Assembly (NCBI GenBank): GCA_030435675.1
Contig: CM059623.1
Location: forward strand, 12,184,092 to 12,248,091
DNA length: 64,000 nucleotides
Direction: 5' to 3'
Origin: Steinernema hermaphroditum
Lineage: Eukaryota; Nematoda; Chromadorea; Rhabditida; Steinernematidae
The notes beneath the pieces were generated by a model, which saw nothing but the letters and a program-made list of their open reading frames with translations, was not told the DNA's origin and ran no database searches. Shown piece by piece: positions 9,465 to 22,300 of the stretch. The position numbers and the translations under genes were made by a program. Within the stretch, counting starts at the first letter, position 1. The number at the start of each line of letters is the position of its first letter.

Positions 9465-10463
9465 ATGGATACCGTACCGTACATTTTCATCGATCGGGTG
9501 GTCGAGCTCTTCGATTCGCCGACGCTCACCTCCTCCTTGGCTAGCAGGCTGAAGAAGGGGACATGGAGGAGTGTAATCCGTCTCCACCGTCGCAATCGTC
9601 ACTACTACAACCTCGAAGTGCGCTTGAGGGACTCCAACGTTGACTGTTTTGTGTATTTTTATACATACGACGACGATGAGGTGGAGGATGGCCGGAACTT
9701 GTCATACCAATATATCACCCACGTGGCAGATTTAGATCGCCGATTTTCGCGCATCCGAGAAATTGCGGTATGCAGCGATACTGAGTCGAGAACGCCGCTG
9801 TTGACCTTCAGGCAAGATGAAATGGAGAAGGTCCTGAAGTTCATGTTTCCCTTCTATGTGTACGGAAATGCTAACCACTATTCGCTTTTTGAACCACTTA
9901 TCGAGACGCAGTTCCTTGAATGCGCCTTTGGTAAAATGTATTTCACTATTTTGGCTCTGGACTACAGCGCAGAAGCCGAAAACATCCTCAAGGAGCACAT
10001 CGACAACTTTCCTTATTTGCACGTCGTTCATCTTGGCGAATCTTGGCCCGACACCATTCTGCCACACATGAAGAAGTACGTCTTCCAAAAGGAAAAGTCA
10101 CTCACGGCAAGATTTGGTTTGCTGATGCTTTCCGGCGACGAGATCGAAGAAATCGTCGAATTCTGGAAGGAGAACTACGAATATCAGTTCACGTTGAGCT
10201 ATATACCGCACCCCGATGACGAGCAGCGATTTTTTCATCAGATGATACCGTATATATCCGAAGAACATGACGAAGAAGATGATGAGATCGGTTATGAAAA
10301 AGGTACTCACTACCTCCTGAACGTACAGAGGAAGCATGTTGTAGTACATTTAATAGCGGATGATGAGAAAAGCACCGTGCTAGAGTTCATGCGATGCTGC
10401 TGTGCAACTGACGAGGAGAAATGCGAGATCAAAGAGATGTACCCTAAGTTCCACAGATTTTAA
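9465..10463 (+). CDS. Orphan MDTVP-family protein, single exon
   Basis: 332 codons from an ATG that gives the family-type start MDTVPYIFID. No intron, no signal peptide, no transmembrane helix; acidic and aromatic-rich. Its arrangement (N-terminal MDxVP block, then a long repeat-free body with a leucine-rich feel) parallels the minus-strand gene at 53,563-54,648. Such proteins resemble lineage-expanded, F-box-like orphan families of some parasitic nematodes; no domain can be named from the sequence. It sits between an LTR-like block and a family A repeat. An upstream in-frame extension exists, but the MDTVP start is preferred because the second family member begins the same way. Confidence 0.7.
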   Translation: MDTVPYIFIDRVVELFDSPTLTSSLASRLKKGTWRSVIRLHRRNRHYYNLEVRLRDSNVDCFVYFYTYDDDEVEDGRNLSYQYITHVADLDRRFSRIREIAVCSDTESRTPLLTFRQDEMEKVLKFMFPFYVYGNANHYSLFEPLIETQFLECAFGKMYFTILALDYSAEAENILKEHIDNFPYLHVVHLGESWPDTILPHMKKYVFQKEKSLTARFGLLMLSGDEIEEIVEFWKENYEYQFTLSYIPHPDDEQRFFHQMIPYISEEHDEEDDEIGYEKGTHYLLNVQRKHVVVHLIADDEKSTVLEFMRCCCATDEEKCEIKEMYPKFHRF

Positions 10464-10764
10464 TTGCCTAGAGGATCTCGTCTTCTGATTGTAATCGATA
10501 AAAGATTATTCGTTGTCCTATACTGTATATCATGTGTTATTTCGTTTGCCCAGTGATTACGAAAAATTTGATGAAATGGGCGATTTCATATTCAGGCCAT
10601 GAACAGTTGTTTGGAAAGATCTGTCGCTCATAGGAATGCGCACAGAATGTGTCGAAAAATAAGCAAGAGATGGGCACTGACACCCGGACAAAACCGCCAA
10701 AGTCGTGCCGCTGTCTCCTGTGCAGCAATTCGATAACAATAAACATTAATAAACTGAACTACGA

Positions 10765-10870
10765 CTTTGCACGACTTTACTTCATGAATCAAAGGCTTAC
10801 CCCTTGCACGACACCGAATAATAGACAAACAGAGGATGTCTCGCTGTAGCCGGCTTGCACGACTTGCACG
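10765..10870 (+). repeat. Dispersed repeat family A copy
   Basis: Contains the AAAGGCTTACCCCTTGC variant of the palindrome and the CGACACCGAATAATAGAC core. It joins a captured PAT/DIRS fragment at 10,868. Confidence 0.7.
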
Positions 10871-11160
10871 CTAGATTTTTATCCCGTTACCTGGATGTGG
10901 GCTCCGAGGGAGTAAACGCCTTCGCCTCCTCCTGGGTCACCGAATTTGTTTGGGCGGTTCCTCCACCAAATCTCATCCCATTAACAGTAGCACATCTACT
11001 TGGGTGTAACGGTAGAGCTATTTTAGGGGTCCCATGGTGGCCCTCCCATATGTTCTTTCCTGCTCTCTGGGATGGATCTGTGTGGACGTGGTTCGTTAAG
11101 GGCTTTATCTGTGTGGAACGAGTCTCCAGGCTCTTCACCCCGTCCACATACGAGCAGTCA
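10868..11160 (+). pseudogene. Captured PAT/DIRS RNase H-region C-terminal fragment
   Basis: About 290 bp encoding on the plus strand the same protein stretch as minus-strand 6,045-6,334 (RFLSRYLDVGSEG ... VWTWFVKG). It is bracketed by family A sequences on both sides, so it looks like cargo inside a family A element. Only a handful of substitutions separate the two copies, so the capture is fairly young. Confidence 0.75.
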
Positions 11161-11275
11161 ATCAAAGGCTTACCCCTTGCACGACACCGAATAATAGACA
11201 AACAGAGGATGTCTCGCTGTAGCCGGCTTCATCCCTGGCGTGGCGTTGATGGTGAACCGGTCGGAGACGGAAAGT
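11161..11275 (+). repeat. Dispersed repeat family A copy
   Basis: Same core as 10,765-10,870, extending into CTTCATCCCTGGCGTGGCG like the copy at 411-916. Confidence 0.65.
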
Positions 11276-11404
11276 GAACTAACCGTCTCAATTTCGTTCA
11301 ACATATCAATGCATCATTAACGACATTAGCATTTAGCCGGGGTTTGCCGAAGCCATCACGACTACAGGGACCGCCCATCTGACACATTGTCCAAGGTGGC
11401 TGTG

Positions 11405-11700
11405 GTATGTACAGGGTGGGGCATAAATATTATAAGTCGAAAAACGGCTTATAACTTTTCATTCAAGTCAGGGAAACAAAATAAATTTACACCGGAAAGA
11501 TTAAGCAGGAACTTCTGTACAAACTACTTGAATTCTGTTCGATATGCTCTCCTTGACACTTTAGTGGAGGCGTTCAGACGCTTCTGGAAATTCTTCAGGA
11601 TTCCCGCGGTGACTTTTGGCATGATTTCCTTCCCAGCGGTCTTCAGAGAGCGCTCGGGGGAATTCACACTAACGTGCGGAAGTGGTTCCTCTGGGGACGT
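11405..11700 (-). pseudogene. Second mariner-type relic
   Basis: Terminus TACAGGGTGGGGCATAAATA. The minus strand keeps an open transposase tail with SLKTAGKEIMPKVTAGILKN and QKRLNASTK-like motifs, ending in a stop near 11,536. Related to the relic at 8,096-8,445. Confidence 0.65.
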
Positions 11701-11825
11701 TCGAATTGGTCGGAGGCGACGCTAAGGGGTCGGGCCTGAAATTGGCTCTTGTTGGGAAGTTCAGGACTCTCTTTGTGGGGGCAACGAACTTCGAATCGAA
11801 CCGTTGGATCCACAAACTGCTCCTT

Positions 11826-12620
11826 CTACTGTTTATAGTTACCTACCAGAGGATAGAAATTGTCACTTCCCCGATCGAAGAGTTGCTGGACCTCTTCACA
11901 GTCGCCTTTTCCAGGAACAGGGACGTCTTGGTGAGTGACCTTGTTGTCAGGAAAGACGGGGACGTCGTTGTCTTGGACAGGAGCTTCCGAAGAAGGTGGA
12001 CTTTCCACCCGATTCACTCTAGTTCTGCTCATGACATTGCCTGCTTTCATCGTTTTCTAAACGTTTCAGTATCGAATTGGAGAGCGGCGGAGGTCCCACG
12101 AAGTAGTAGAGATCGATGAGGTCTCTAAACGTTCCGAAAAGGAAACTGCCACCGATGGGGACCACTCGAAGTTGGGTATTCAGATCCGGCTGCTCGGCGA
12201 GAAGTGATTGAAATTCTCTGATTCTTCCACAAGTCCATAACTGACGTGTAGGACGCGATTTCGGACACCCTATTGATGAAGTCGGGCGCCAAACCGTAGA
12301 CAGGTACCAAATCCCGAGCCAGCGCCGACTGGCGACTTTCCAATTGGAAGAGTTTGTCCAGGACACTCAGGCGATAGTACTGAATCATACGGTACTTCTG
12401 AAGGAAAACCGCTCGCCTCGTTCAGCAAGAACGTCGAGAACCATTCCGACATTTCCCCACTCGGGGATCTTTGCGCCTCTCAGTCGTTCGTACACCTCAG
12501 GATGTCGGATGAGATACTCGTGCAGAGTGAGATAGGCCACAGAGTACCTAGCTTCAGGCCCTGATCCGGCGCCTGTGGGAGCTGATAGGAAAGATCATTG
12601 CCTTGGAGATCGTCTGCATG
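11826..12620 (-). pseudogene. PAT/DIRS-like ORF1 (Gag-like) relic
   Basis: Read leftward from about 12,590 there is an open frame with YSVAYLTLHEYLIRHPE and RGAKIPEWGNVGM. It shifts frame near 12,405 into YYRLSVLDKLFQLESRQ and LVPVYGLAPDFINRV, and after further shifts reaches a Pro/Asp-rich tail (NDVPVFPDNKVTHQDVPVPG). The segment YYRLSVLDKL is the same one joined to RT sequence at 7,267-7,295, which ties this ORF to the PAT-like element. It sits downstream of the unc-16 3' end, and part of it is duplicated at 2,361-2,640. Confidence 0.6.
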
Positions 12621-13364
12621 GTTGAATCGGTGTAGATGGCTGAGTTATAATGTAAATTATTGTTTATCGTTTAAGCGGAAATAAAAGTACTGTGAAAAGT
12701 ACATGTACATGTGTAATATGTGTAATTAAGCGTGCTATAACGTAGTATTGTTCGTTTTTGGAATTAAAATGGTTTTGTTTGAGAAAAGTTGTGTTTTTCG
12801 CGTTGCAGAACTTTCCGATAACCCTGTACAGAGTATTCTATTATGGAAAGAGGTCACAGGAAAAAAGACAAAATTAAAAAGGACTACTCAGTACCGGTAT
12901 AATAAGCCGAGCAGAAGGCGAAGTAATGCCTAAGTAATTCAACCGGTCTGCTTTCGAATATATTCAAAATAATGGCGCGGTGCCCATAATGGTGTGGTTT
13001 ATTTCTCCACGTAGAGCAATCGCTCCTTCGTAGATCCTAAGTTGTGTACGTTTAGAACGTTCTCGAAAATCACCCTTAGCACATAGATAGTGAGGCAACG
13101 CCTGAAAAGGATTGTATAAATCATTTATCACCTTCTGCGCACGACTAGCCACAATATCCAATACAGTAATCATCTCATATCAACAAATTCAGGAAATCAC
13201 AAAATGCCGACGTACAGTATCCACATATCTCACACTATTTATATACAAAAAAGACGGGAAGGCGTAAAGCTGTAGGGAATGACGCTTCCCTCGAAGCAGA
13301 GTGGGAATCAGCTGCGCTGAGAGTGACTTAGACGAGATTGCGATGAGTACCCATATGCTGGCGC
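12621..13364. other. Sequence downstream of unc-16, probable 3' UTR
   Basis: No convincing gene. A short plus-strand ORF (12,748-12,933, 61 codons) is not recognised. 12,982-13,364 is the likely 3' flank of unc-16 and is the part duplicated at 2,683-3,061. Confidence 0.4.
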
Positions 13365-16300
13365 TTAAGTGTTCGGGTTACGGTCGGTTTCCCAGATGAT
13401 CAGATGGGAGAGTTCGCGGGCCGATTCGGCGGACGCCTCTTCCACAGGCTGCTCATTGGGCTCTCCAATTCGAAAGTCGATGTAGCCGTCGCCTCCCGAC
13501 ACGATTAGCGTCTTTTCGGCCTCCTTCGCGCTGGAAACTCCTTTCGACGAGGGTCCTGGAACGATTGAGTTGGTACGGTGAGATGGGAAATGACAGTAAC
13601 GAAGAGGTGCTCTACATGATCTGATGGTAAGACGTTGCTGGACACTCGACGATCTACATGTTCTAACGGTGAAACAATGGACCTATTACGGTAGACTCTG
13701 TGATACGAGGGGCTGTGCTGTCCTAATCAATAACCTACACCATCAAAGTGAATCTTGTGAGTGGCACTCGTGGAAATGATCGGCGACACCTACCAGCAGG
13801 AACGGCCAGGAAGAACTTGACGGCGTCTTTGTGGCCGTGGAAGCTGAGCTGCGCTTGTGTCAGATTGCAGTACGGTACGAACGACGTGCCGACGGAGACC
13901 TTGTCGCCTGTTTGGTCGCTGTAGACGCGGACGACTCCGCCAGGGCCAGGCGACTTCGTCGGAGTCTTAATTGCGGTCTTGCTCTCTTCTGAAAAGTTGA
14001 ACGTTTACGATGTTAAAAGATAGTAAAATTGATGATAATGGTTTTTCATTTGGGAAGGGGATGATAGAAGAGCGGTCACACAGAGCTTATTGTGACTCGT
14101 CCGATGTCTGCTAACGGTCAATCAAAGGCTCTCTCTTAATGACTATCTGCAAACCAAGACAGAATTGTCTCCAGACTAAGTGCGACCGATTTTATCTTCC
14201 ATTCTTGGGGAGCGTTTGGTTGATCAGCACTTGAGACCAGACAAGACACAATGGTTTGTCTAATTTGGTCGCATTTTCGCTTGGAAGGTCCCAAATATAA
14301 CATTCAACACTCCCTTCTAGATGCCCGTTTTGGCCCACCCTGGCCACCCTCTTTCGGCAACTAAACTGTATATGAATTTGCGGTTTTTCATTTTCAATAG
14401 CCACGGTGATCTAAGCATTGATTCGGGTCTTAACACGATTCCAATTTAGACTTATCACTTTGATCTGAAAAGGTCCAGTTCTTTTGTCTGTTCACAGTAC
14501 TCCACAGTCTCCTATCAACTACCAAAAACTATCAATTGTGAAGCCAGCTTACTGTCATTCAAAGGCACCGAGATGATTACGCCCGTCCCCGTGCCGATCC
14601 ACAGTCGATTGTTCGCCACAAGTAGTCCCGTCGGCCGAACGTATGAGAAGTCGAGCTTGCTCGTACCCAACATCTTCGTCACGTACGGATCGATGTCGAC
14701 ATCTTGCAGATGTTGGTACGTGTGCGCGTGGTACAATCTCAGCGTTGAGTCCAGTCTTATCGAGATCCACACGCCATCGCCGACCCACTGCATGTTCCTC
14801 ACCTGGCTATCTCGCCGTGGGTGGGCCACAAACACTTTCTAAACTACCCTATCACAAAAGGCCATGTCAAGAGTGGTCACCTCAATGGTCAAATCCTGGG
14901 GCGATATCACTACGACGCAGTTCCTATAGGCGGCCCAAATCTTTCCAGCAACCACGGCTAAGTGCCTGACCGAACTGGTGACCTTTCCGATGGTGATAAC
15001 ATGGTATCCTTCGTCCGACCAGTTTCCAGCAGCGTCTCTGGTGAAGACCGCTACCGTACCGTTGGCGAGCGCGGCGAATACGTGGCCTTTGTAGTGTCTG
15101 ATATCCAAAACTGCGTCGGGCATCTTGATCTTCCGAAGACATCGTCGCCATTCTGACACGGCGGAGTGGATGTAGATGCTGAAAATTGGAAAACCGCTAA
15201 GAACCAAGTCAGTAATTCCCTACTATTCATCTTGTGAACCCATCCACATGGTCGGCAAGGCAGTGGTGATCGTTCCAAGACCCTCGTATTTGCAGAGCCC
15301 TGCTTTGATGTGGTTGGGGAGGGCGTCGAAGCCTTTGGAGTTACTTGCTGAAATGGAATGTTACGGTAGGATGGCAGCAATGGTCGGGGGCGCTATATGT
15401 ATAACTACGAATCTACAATTACTAATACGATACGAACTGGGTAGATCGTTGCTGAAATGAAGAAGGCCATGATTTTGATGCCCAAAATCTGAACGTTGAA
15501 GCCCGATCATAGCGTCCCAGTAGGGTCCCATAATTATCTTCCAATTGGCCAAAGATAAAAAAAAGTGCGAAAACTGCAAAAATTCTTATCGCTCCTTTTT
15601 TCATATATTCAGTTGATGCGGAGCAATATCTTCACTTTTAATGGCCGCTTCTCTATGCATCATCACTTCGATTCTCTCTATAAACTCACCTATGTGCGAA
15701 TCAACCTTAGCCTACTTTATAGCGCCCAAAAGGTCATTGAATAAATTCTGATATTCAGGTACTGATAATTTTCATTTCTATGAAGATGAAGATACGTTTC
15801 ACCGAAGTCATTTCGACAAAAATTTAAGAATGAGATGTCTTTGAAAATAGGCCATCTTGAATGGGTCGATATATGACATTTTTTTACTCTTTTGAATGTC
15901 TAGACAGTCTAAGCAGATCTTATCGTGTAAGATCGAATGTCACAGTCTTGGTTTAAAGTGAGGACCGATTTGTTCTTTTGATCATGACTATTCATCTGCA
16001 TCTTCCCTTACAAAGCTGAGTCCATAAACTCTAGTTACTCTACACAATATGTACTCTAATGAGAGAATTCGGTCACCATAACATCTATTTGAACACAGCA
16101 GTAAACAGGAATTTTGAGAATGCTTAGGTAGAGACATTATTTATACATCCACCCTGTATATCTATTTCCGTACTGCTCTGCATTACATATCTCTGGCTAA
16201 GCAACGTTTCTGACGAAGCAGTCTCATTATCTTATCTGTTTACAATTCCCCCTTTTTTTAGGATGTTCAAGCTTGTCCATATTTAGCAAATTTCCACTAT

Positions 16301-19300
16301 TTTTAGCGGTACGGGCGAAGGTCCACCGCATGCAGAGAGCAGCACACAACTACAACCACATGGCCACACACCACGACATCACGGACACTCGAACGGACCT
16401 TCGGCGGCTTTGCGCGCGTCGAAGCGATCTTGCCCCATCTCGAGGAGTCTGTACGAGTTGTCCACGTTGACGACGTACACGTCGCTCTTTGCCTCTTCAG
16501 CGGTCTCCACGTCTTCGGCCACCGCTGCCGCCGCCTCCTTCTCCGGCTCTTCGAGGACCTTTTCGCGCACTACACCCAAGATTGTATTAGATCATTCGGG
16601 GCTTGTGCTGGTGACGAACTCATCATCCCATTCCCTATTAGGCGGCCAAAGCGTTAATCCAAAGAACCTACCCAGATCGGAAATGGAGTTGAGGGAGAGA
16701 TCGGCCGACGTGCCGACCGCTATCGCTTCGTTTATGCTGACTGAAGCGCCAAAAGCCACTCAGAACAAGCTGCACCGGGCAAGGACTTACAGTCTCGGCT
16801 GCGTTGAGGGGAGACGGACGAGACGGATGGGGTAGCGGAGGAGATGGATGGTCGTGTAGCCTCGTTGGAGTATGTCGGTATGCCGTCGGTGGCTTCTTCC
16901 TCTTTCATCGTGACAAATTCGACGATGCCGAGGTTCGCGTGGTCGTCTAGGTCGGCGGGTACGTCCAGTACGTAGCCACCTTGACGCGAGAAGTCGCACT
17001 CTTCCGCTGGGTAGTCGTATTCTCTGACACCTATGAGACGGGATTTTTAAATTTAGACAATTGAGGTAAACGGTCTTTTGTTAAAATACAATGCGAATTT
17101 ACTCTGGAAACCTAAACTTGATCGGACCCAGTAAACCCAATGAGTCCGGACTCGGACTCGTTTAATGTCGAACACGTTTCAGGGATCGGATCTCTCAAAA
17201 ACGGATTCCCGACTCGCTTGGTTTCGGCCTCTATTAGAATCACAGATCGGTGATTGATTGATGATGTGATTGATCTCCTTGGTTCTATAGAACCTTGCGA
17301 ATGCCTTGATTTCAGCCAAATATTCTTCAATTTCAGAATCACAAACAGGTTACACTTTTGCGCAATTGAAAATCCTGTACTTCCCAATGAGATCCATTTT
17401 GGAGCGCTATCTTTGAAGCCTATTGAAAGCCCACTTCCTTTAAATGTTTTATAGAAATTAGAGATACCAACCGAGCCGGACCCACGGAGCCGACATCTCG
17501 GCATTTCTGATCGAAAGCTGATTCGCCCCAACTTTATTAGTCCACTTCTGATTCGTTGGTTTTCAAGCTTGTGGACGAAATTGGATCAGTCTTAGCCTAC
17601 TTGAAGATAATGTATTCATTCGTATTCACAAAAACCTTGACCTCTTTTAAACCCCATGTCCTTTGCATATAGCTCAACTCACCAGGAACGCTAGATATGC
17701 AGAGCAGATGCGAGTTGCAGACATGGAACACATCGAGGACTTTGTTGGCCACGTTGGCATCCAGCACCGCCACATGCGATCTTCCTTGATTGGAGCTGCC
17801 CACCCAGATCAACGAGCTTCGATCGCATCGCTCCTCTTCGTACTCCTTGTGATCCCTTTGTTGCTGCTAAAATGAATGTTATGCGTATGTTGAGTTATGC
17901 TCGGGATGCAGGAGGTTAGCGTGCAGCGAAAGTGGATACTAAAAGCACAGATACGAGAGCCGATGATGTTATACCCTAAGCTCGAAGTCAAGCAGCTCTA
18001 CCGTTTGGTCCATGGGCGGAGTCGGTTCTCGGCTTTCCGGAGGGTCCGAGTAGAACACCGAGTCGCCGACGATGAATCCACCGTCTTTGGTTCGGCCGCC
18101 GGTGAGCGAGACGCTGTCCGCACACCAGATCTGAGAATAGCGTATTGGTAGGGAGGCGACCCTATAAGACACGTCGTTACCTTCAAGTTGGGCTCGTGGT
18201 CCAGCACTGGCCTGCAGTAGATGGGCACGGGGACTATGGTGCTGGCGGAGGAGGTGTCCACTGTGTTCGGAATGGACCATCCATAGGCGTGTGTTCTGTT
18301 GTTGTTCTCTTTGCGGACATGCTCGCTGACCGCCCTGTACTGTTCCCGGCGCTCCTGCATACGCTTCTCGTTGACTCTGTCCGGGTCGACGAAATCGGCC
18401 GCCTTGGCCTGGTTCCGTTTCCGCGTCTCGGAGGCGGTCGACTGAGGACGTCTTCTTGAGGTTGGAGTAGCGTTGGGATTCTCAGCGGAGAAGAGACCCG
18501 AGAAGCTGAAAGAGGATTGGCTTAGACAACGTGCATTTTGAGGTGAAAAAAGGAATTTTTTGTATTGCATAAACTGCTTAGAATTTCCTTACTACAGTAA
18601 CCACAGTCCAACATTCCTTAGGGTCATTTTCTGGACTGAATCTTAACAGAAATGGAAATCCTGTGCATTGTATGAGGCTACCCTTTTGTAGGCACCCTTT
18701 CCGATGGTCTTAACCTGTACGGTAGTGACATGGTTTTTTAACTGTCACTCACACTAACCTACCCTTTGGAACACCCTTTTCTTTGGCTACATTTGAAAAT
18801 ATCTGAAAGTAAACATGTCCCATGTGGCCAGTGAAACACTTACAAGTCCCAAATGCCTCCCTTCTTGTTGGCGGTGACATGCTGGGCGGCAATCTTCCTC
18901 GCCCTCTGCGACTCGGCGAACTTCACCGTATCTTGAAGCTCCATCAGCTTCTCCTTGTAGTAGTTCCTCTCCATGAGCACGCGCGCCATCTCCTGACGCG
19001 TGAATCTCTTTCTCTGGGCCATGGGAACCTCGTCTCCCTGCTCGTCTTGTTCCTCCTTGTTGTGCTTCTCCTTCATCTCCCTGATCTCGGCTTCCAGCTC
19101 CCTGATCCTCTCGCTCATCTTGTTCTTCACCATCTCCAAGCTTCTGATCTCCTCTCGGAAGATGTCATGCTCACTAGAAGAAACGATTGTCTCCTGGGTT
19201 ACGGTAGAGCATTTCGGTACCTGTTCAGCTGATCAACTTGGGCAATCAGATCGTTTTTCACGATATTCAAGGCGTTCTTCGTTTCAAGAAGCTCTGTGTT

Positions 19301-22300
19301 CTCCTTAATCAGATTCTCCACCTCTTTGCCCATGCCTGAAATTATCAATTGCGGCTTGGGTTACGGTAGCGGCCTAATATAAGCACAGCACAATACAGCC
19401 ACCTCACTAGCACTACGGTCACTACGGTCTAACCACAACACGACACCAAAAACCAACTCTGCTTCTCACTCAACGTACCAATGAATGTGTCGTTCACTAA
19501 AATGAATGCACCTATTAGCCGACGAACGTTTACGGTATTGAAAGTACTTTAAAAGCAGGGCACTGCGGTCAGGACTACTTTTACCACTCACAAACAGCAC
19601 GATCATCGCATTCCGCCGAGCATTAGAATCAGAAGCACTCACACGAGAGTCACACCGAAAAGAGAAAAAAACCAAAGAGAGACCTTCTGCAAGGGTGCAA
19701 CACGGCTCGATCCGCGGCGTGTGGTCGTCGCTACCGTAGTTGCCGCCGCCGCCGTCGTCGTGCCGGTAGAAGAAGGCTTCGCAAGTGGTTTGGGTGCCGA
19801 CCTCTGCTGTGAACACACAACTACGAAACGATCGATTGAAAGCGAATTGAGGGGATTGTGAGAAGCATGCTGTGAGAGTGCGACAGGAGTACGGTAGGGA
19901 AACGAGTGCACTGTCTAGGAGTACGGTAGCCAGGTGAACGATGAGAAGTTAAGAAGCGAGTGAAAGGAACGTTACCGGCAGATGCGAACTCGGCTGGGTC
20001 CACCAAATTGCCTAAGAACAGAAGAAAGGATTAGAATCGTTGGGGGCATTTTGGACTCTGTTTTTGGGGCTTTTGGATTACGGTAGACAAGGATTAGACG
20101 GCGAAAGGGAAAGGCTTTGTTAAGATGACGTTTTGGCGATGTTATTTGCGGTAAATTTAAAACTTTTTGTATTTTCCGTCGCTTACCGGTGAGATCGGCG
20201 CACAGAGGATCGTCGGTGTGTTCGCCGTCAGGTGCACTGAAACGATCCATGTATCGTGAACATACATGGAAAGGATACCTTTCATCTTGACCAGTTTCGT
20301 CACCTTTTTCAAGTGGTGGCGATTGGGCCAAAGGAGGAGGTTCGTCGCGAGGCGACTGGATGTCGTCGGCTGGGTTCTGTCCGAATTCGTCCTGCCAATC
20401 GACTGAAAATTGAAGAAGGTGATAAGGGGAGTAATCGCGTCATGAATCAGAAGAGTATTTGAATGATCAGCCAGACCTCGATCCATTTAGGTGTCAGTTT
20501 AAGTCAAAGACTGTTCTGATGGTTTGGGTTCTGAACTTTCAGCCTCGAAGTCTCAGGCCCAACTTGTTAGAAGCATTGTATTTTTTTATGTTTTAGAGGA
20601 GCGTTGATGCACTTGACTGCACAGTTCTAACAGGCTAAAAGGACATTGTGGGCACTGCTTAAATTTGGTTCATTAGAATTCTATAGTCTTCGATGAGTTC
20701 CAGAACGATATGATTTCGAAAGACCAATGTTTCTGATGTTCCGATGGGAAATGGAATGTAGCGCATCATCTTTAGTATTAGTTTAGACCTCCAAGACTTT
20801 GAGTCCAAGTCGACTATCAGACTTTATCAGTGCCAAATATTATTATTTTTTATGTTTTTAAACAGCATTTGATTGCACAGCCACAAGTTCAGAGAATCAA
20901 ACCATTAGTACGTGTGAATACCCTCCTTATGGCCAATCATTAATGGCGCGTTTTGTTCCTTAAACAACTTACAATTGTCTCGACAAACAGTGATAAAATA
21001 CTGCGGTTTGAATATCAACAAACACATGAATCACACAGCCTCATGAGCACAGGAATTTCACGAAGAATTCCGGAAATCCCGTCCAACGGTGCGAACTCAT
21101 TAATGATAAGTTTTTCTTTGAACTAGATTCAGTTGCACGACAAGGTCGCACTACTTTTAACGTCATTACTGACTGCAATTATCAGCAAAAGCCAGTCAGT
21201 GTCTTGATCGATGTAAGCTACCGGTTATATACATTTGTACAGGTAGAACTTGTACTTTGCAGGACAATAAACGTAGATTTTAGATTTAGGTGCATCTGCC
21301 TTTATGTTTCGAAAAAGAGACCCACCTTCGTTACTGATATGATTCGCCAAATTCACATCCACATGAGTGCTTTGCGACATTTGACACGCGATGAGATCAG
21401 AAATACCCCTGACGTTGGTGTCCACCGACGTCGTCATTCCTAGCCTGAACACTTCATTCTCGGTCACAGTTCCCTCCATTTTTCTGTACCTGCTTCCAGA
21501 ACCTGGTGGCAAGGGCAACGACTGCATCATGTCGAACTTGTCCGTTCCCATCAGGTATTTTGTCCTCTCCATATGCTCAATATGAGTTCTGAGAAGGTCG
21601 TTGTACCGCTCGTGAAGTTTATCGAACTCCTGTTTCTGGTCGGCTTCCCGCTCTTCTAATCTGTTTGCTAGAAATTACAGCGTTTTTGAAATGTCCCCCG
21701 AAGTGCGAGAGAGTACCATGGTCAAAGGAATTCTTCGCTTTCAGCTCGAGCATCCTCACTATGGACTCGAGAGACTCGATCTTGGCCTCGAGCTCTTTGT
21801 TCTGATTCACGAAAGCGTCCTCAATCTCGAGGCACTTCTGATCTTGCGACTTTCGCAGCGTTTTCTCGCGTTCGTATTGATTGAGAAGTTGCTCGTTGTC
21901 CTCTTTCAGCATCTCGAGGTCCACCGAGCATTCTTCTTTCTCGAGATAGGCGAGGTCGAGACTCTCCAGCACGCTGACCACCAGCGGCATGAGATTCTAA
22001 AAATAGACATAAAATACGATGGAAGGTGTAACAACAAAAGCAAAAAGTTAGCACCTGGCGGGACTCGAACCCGCAATCTTCGGTTTAGGAGACCGACGCC
22101 TTATCCATTAGGCCACAGGAGCACGCCTAACAGTCTCGTTGCGCCTTTTATGACTGTGCTCCTGCGGATTTGACAGGTTCAAAGAAAAAACTTTCAAATG
22201 CCGCTTTCACTGAGTTCAACTTCACAAAAATTTCTCAATTATTTCCCCATCTTTCCTTGGCTATGAGTTCTCTTCGTCGTTGGTTTAGCTCTCAATCGGC

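Noticed and set aside
14839..14880. In-frame TAG in the unc-16 propeller exon, suggesting a pseudogene
   Set aside because: A 42-nt GT..AG intron removes it, restores family sequence and keeps all exon phases consistent.
16140..16160. CCACCCTGTATA, a mariner-like terminus in an unc-16 intron
   Set aside because: Only one end is visible and no internal similarity was found.
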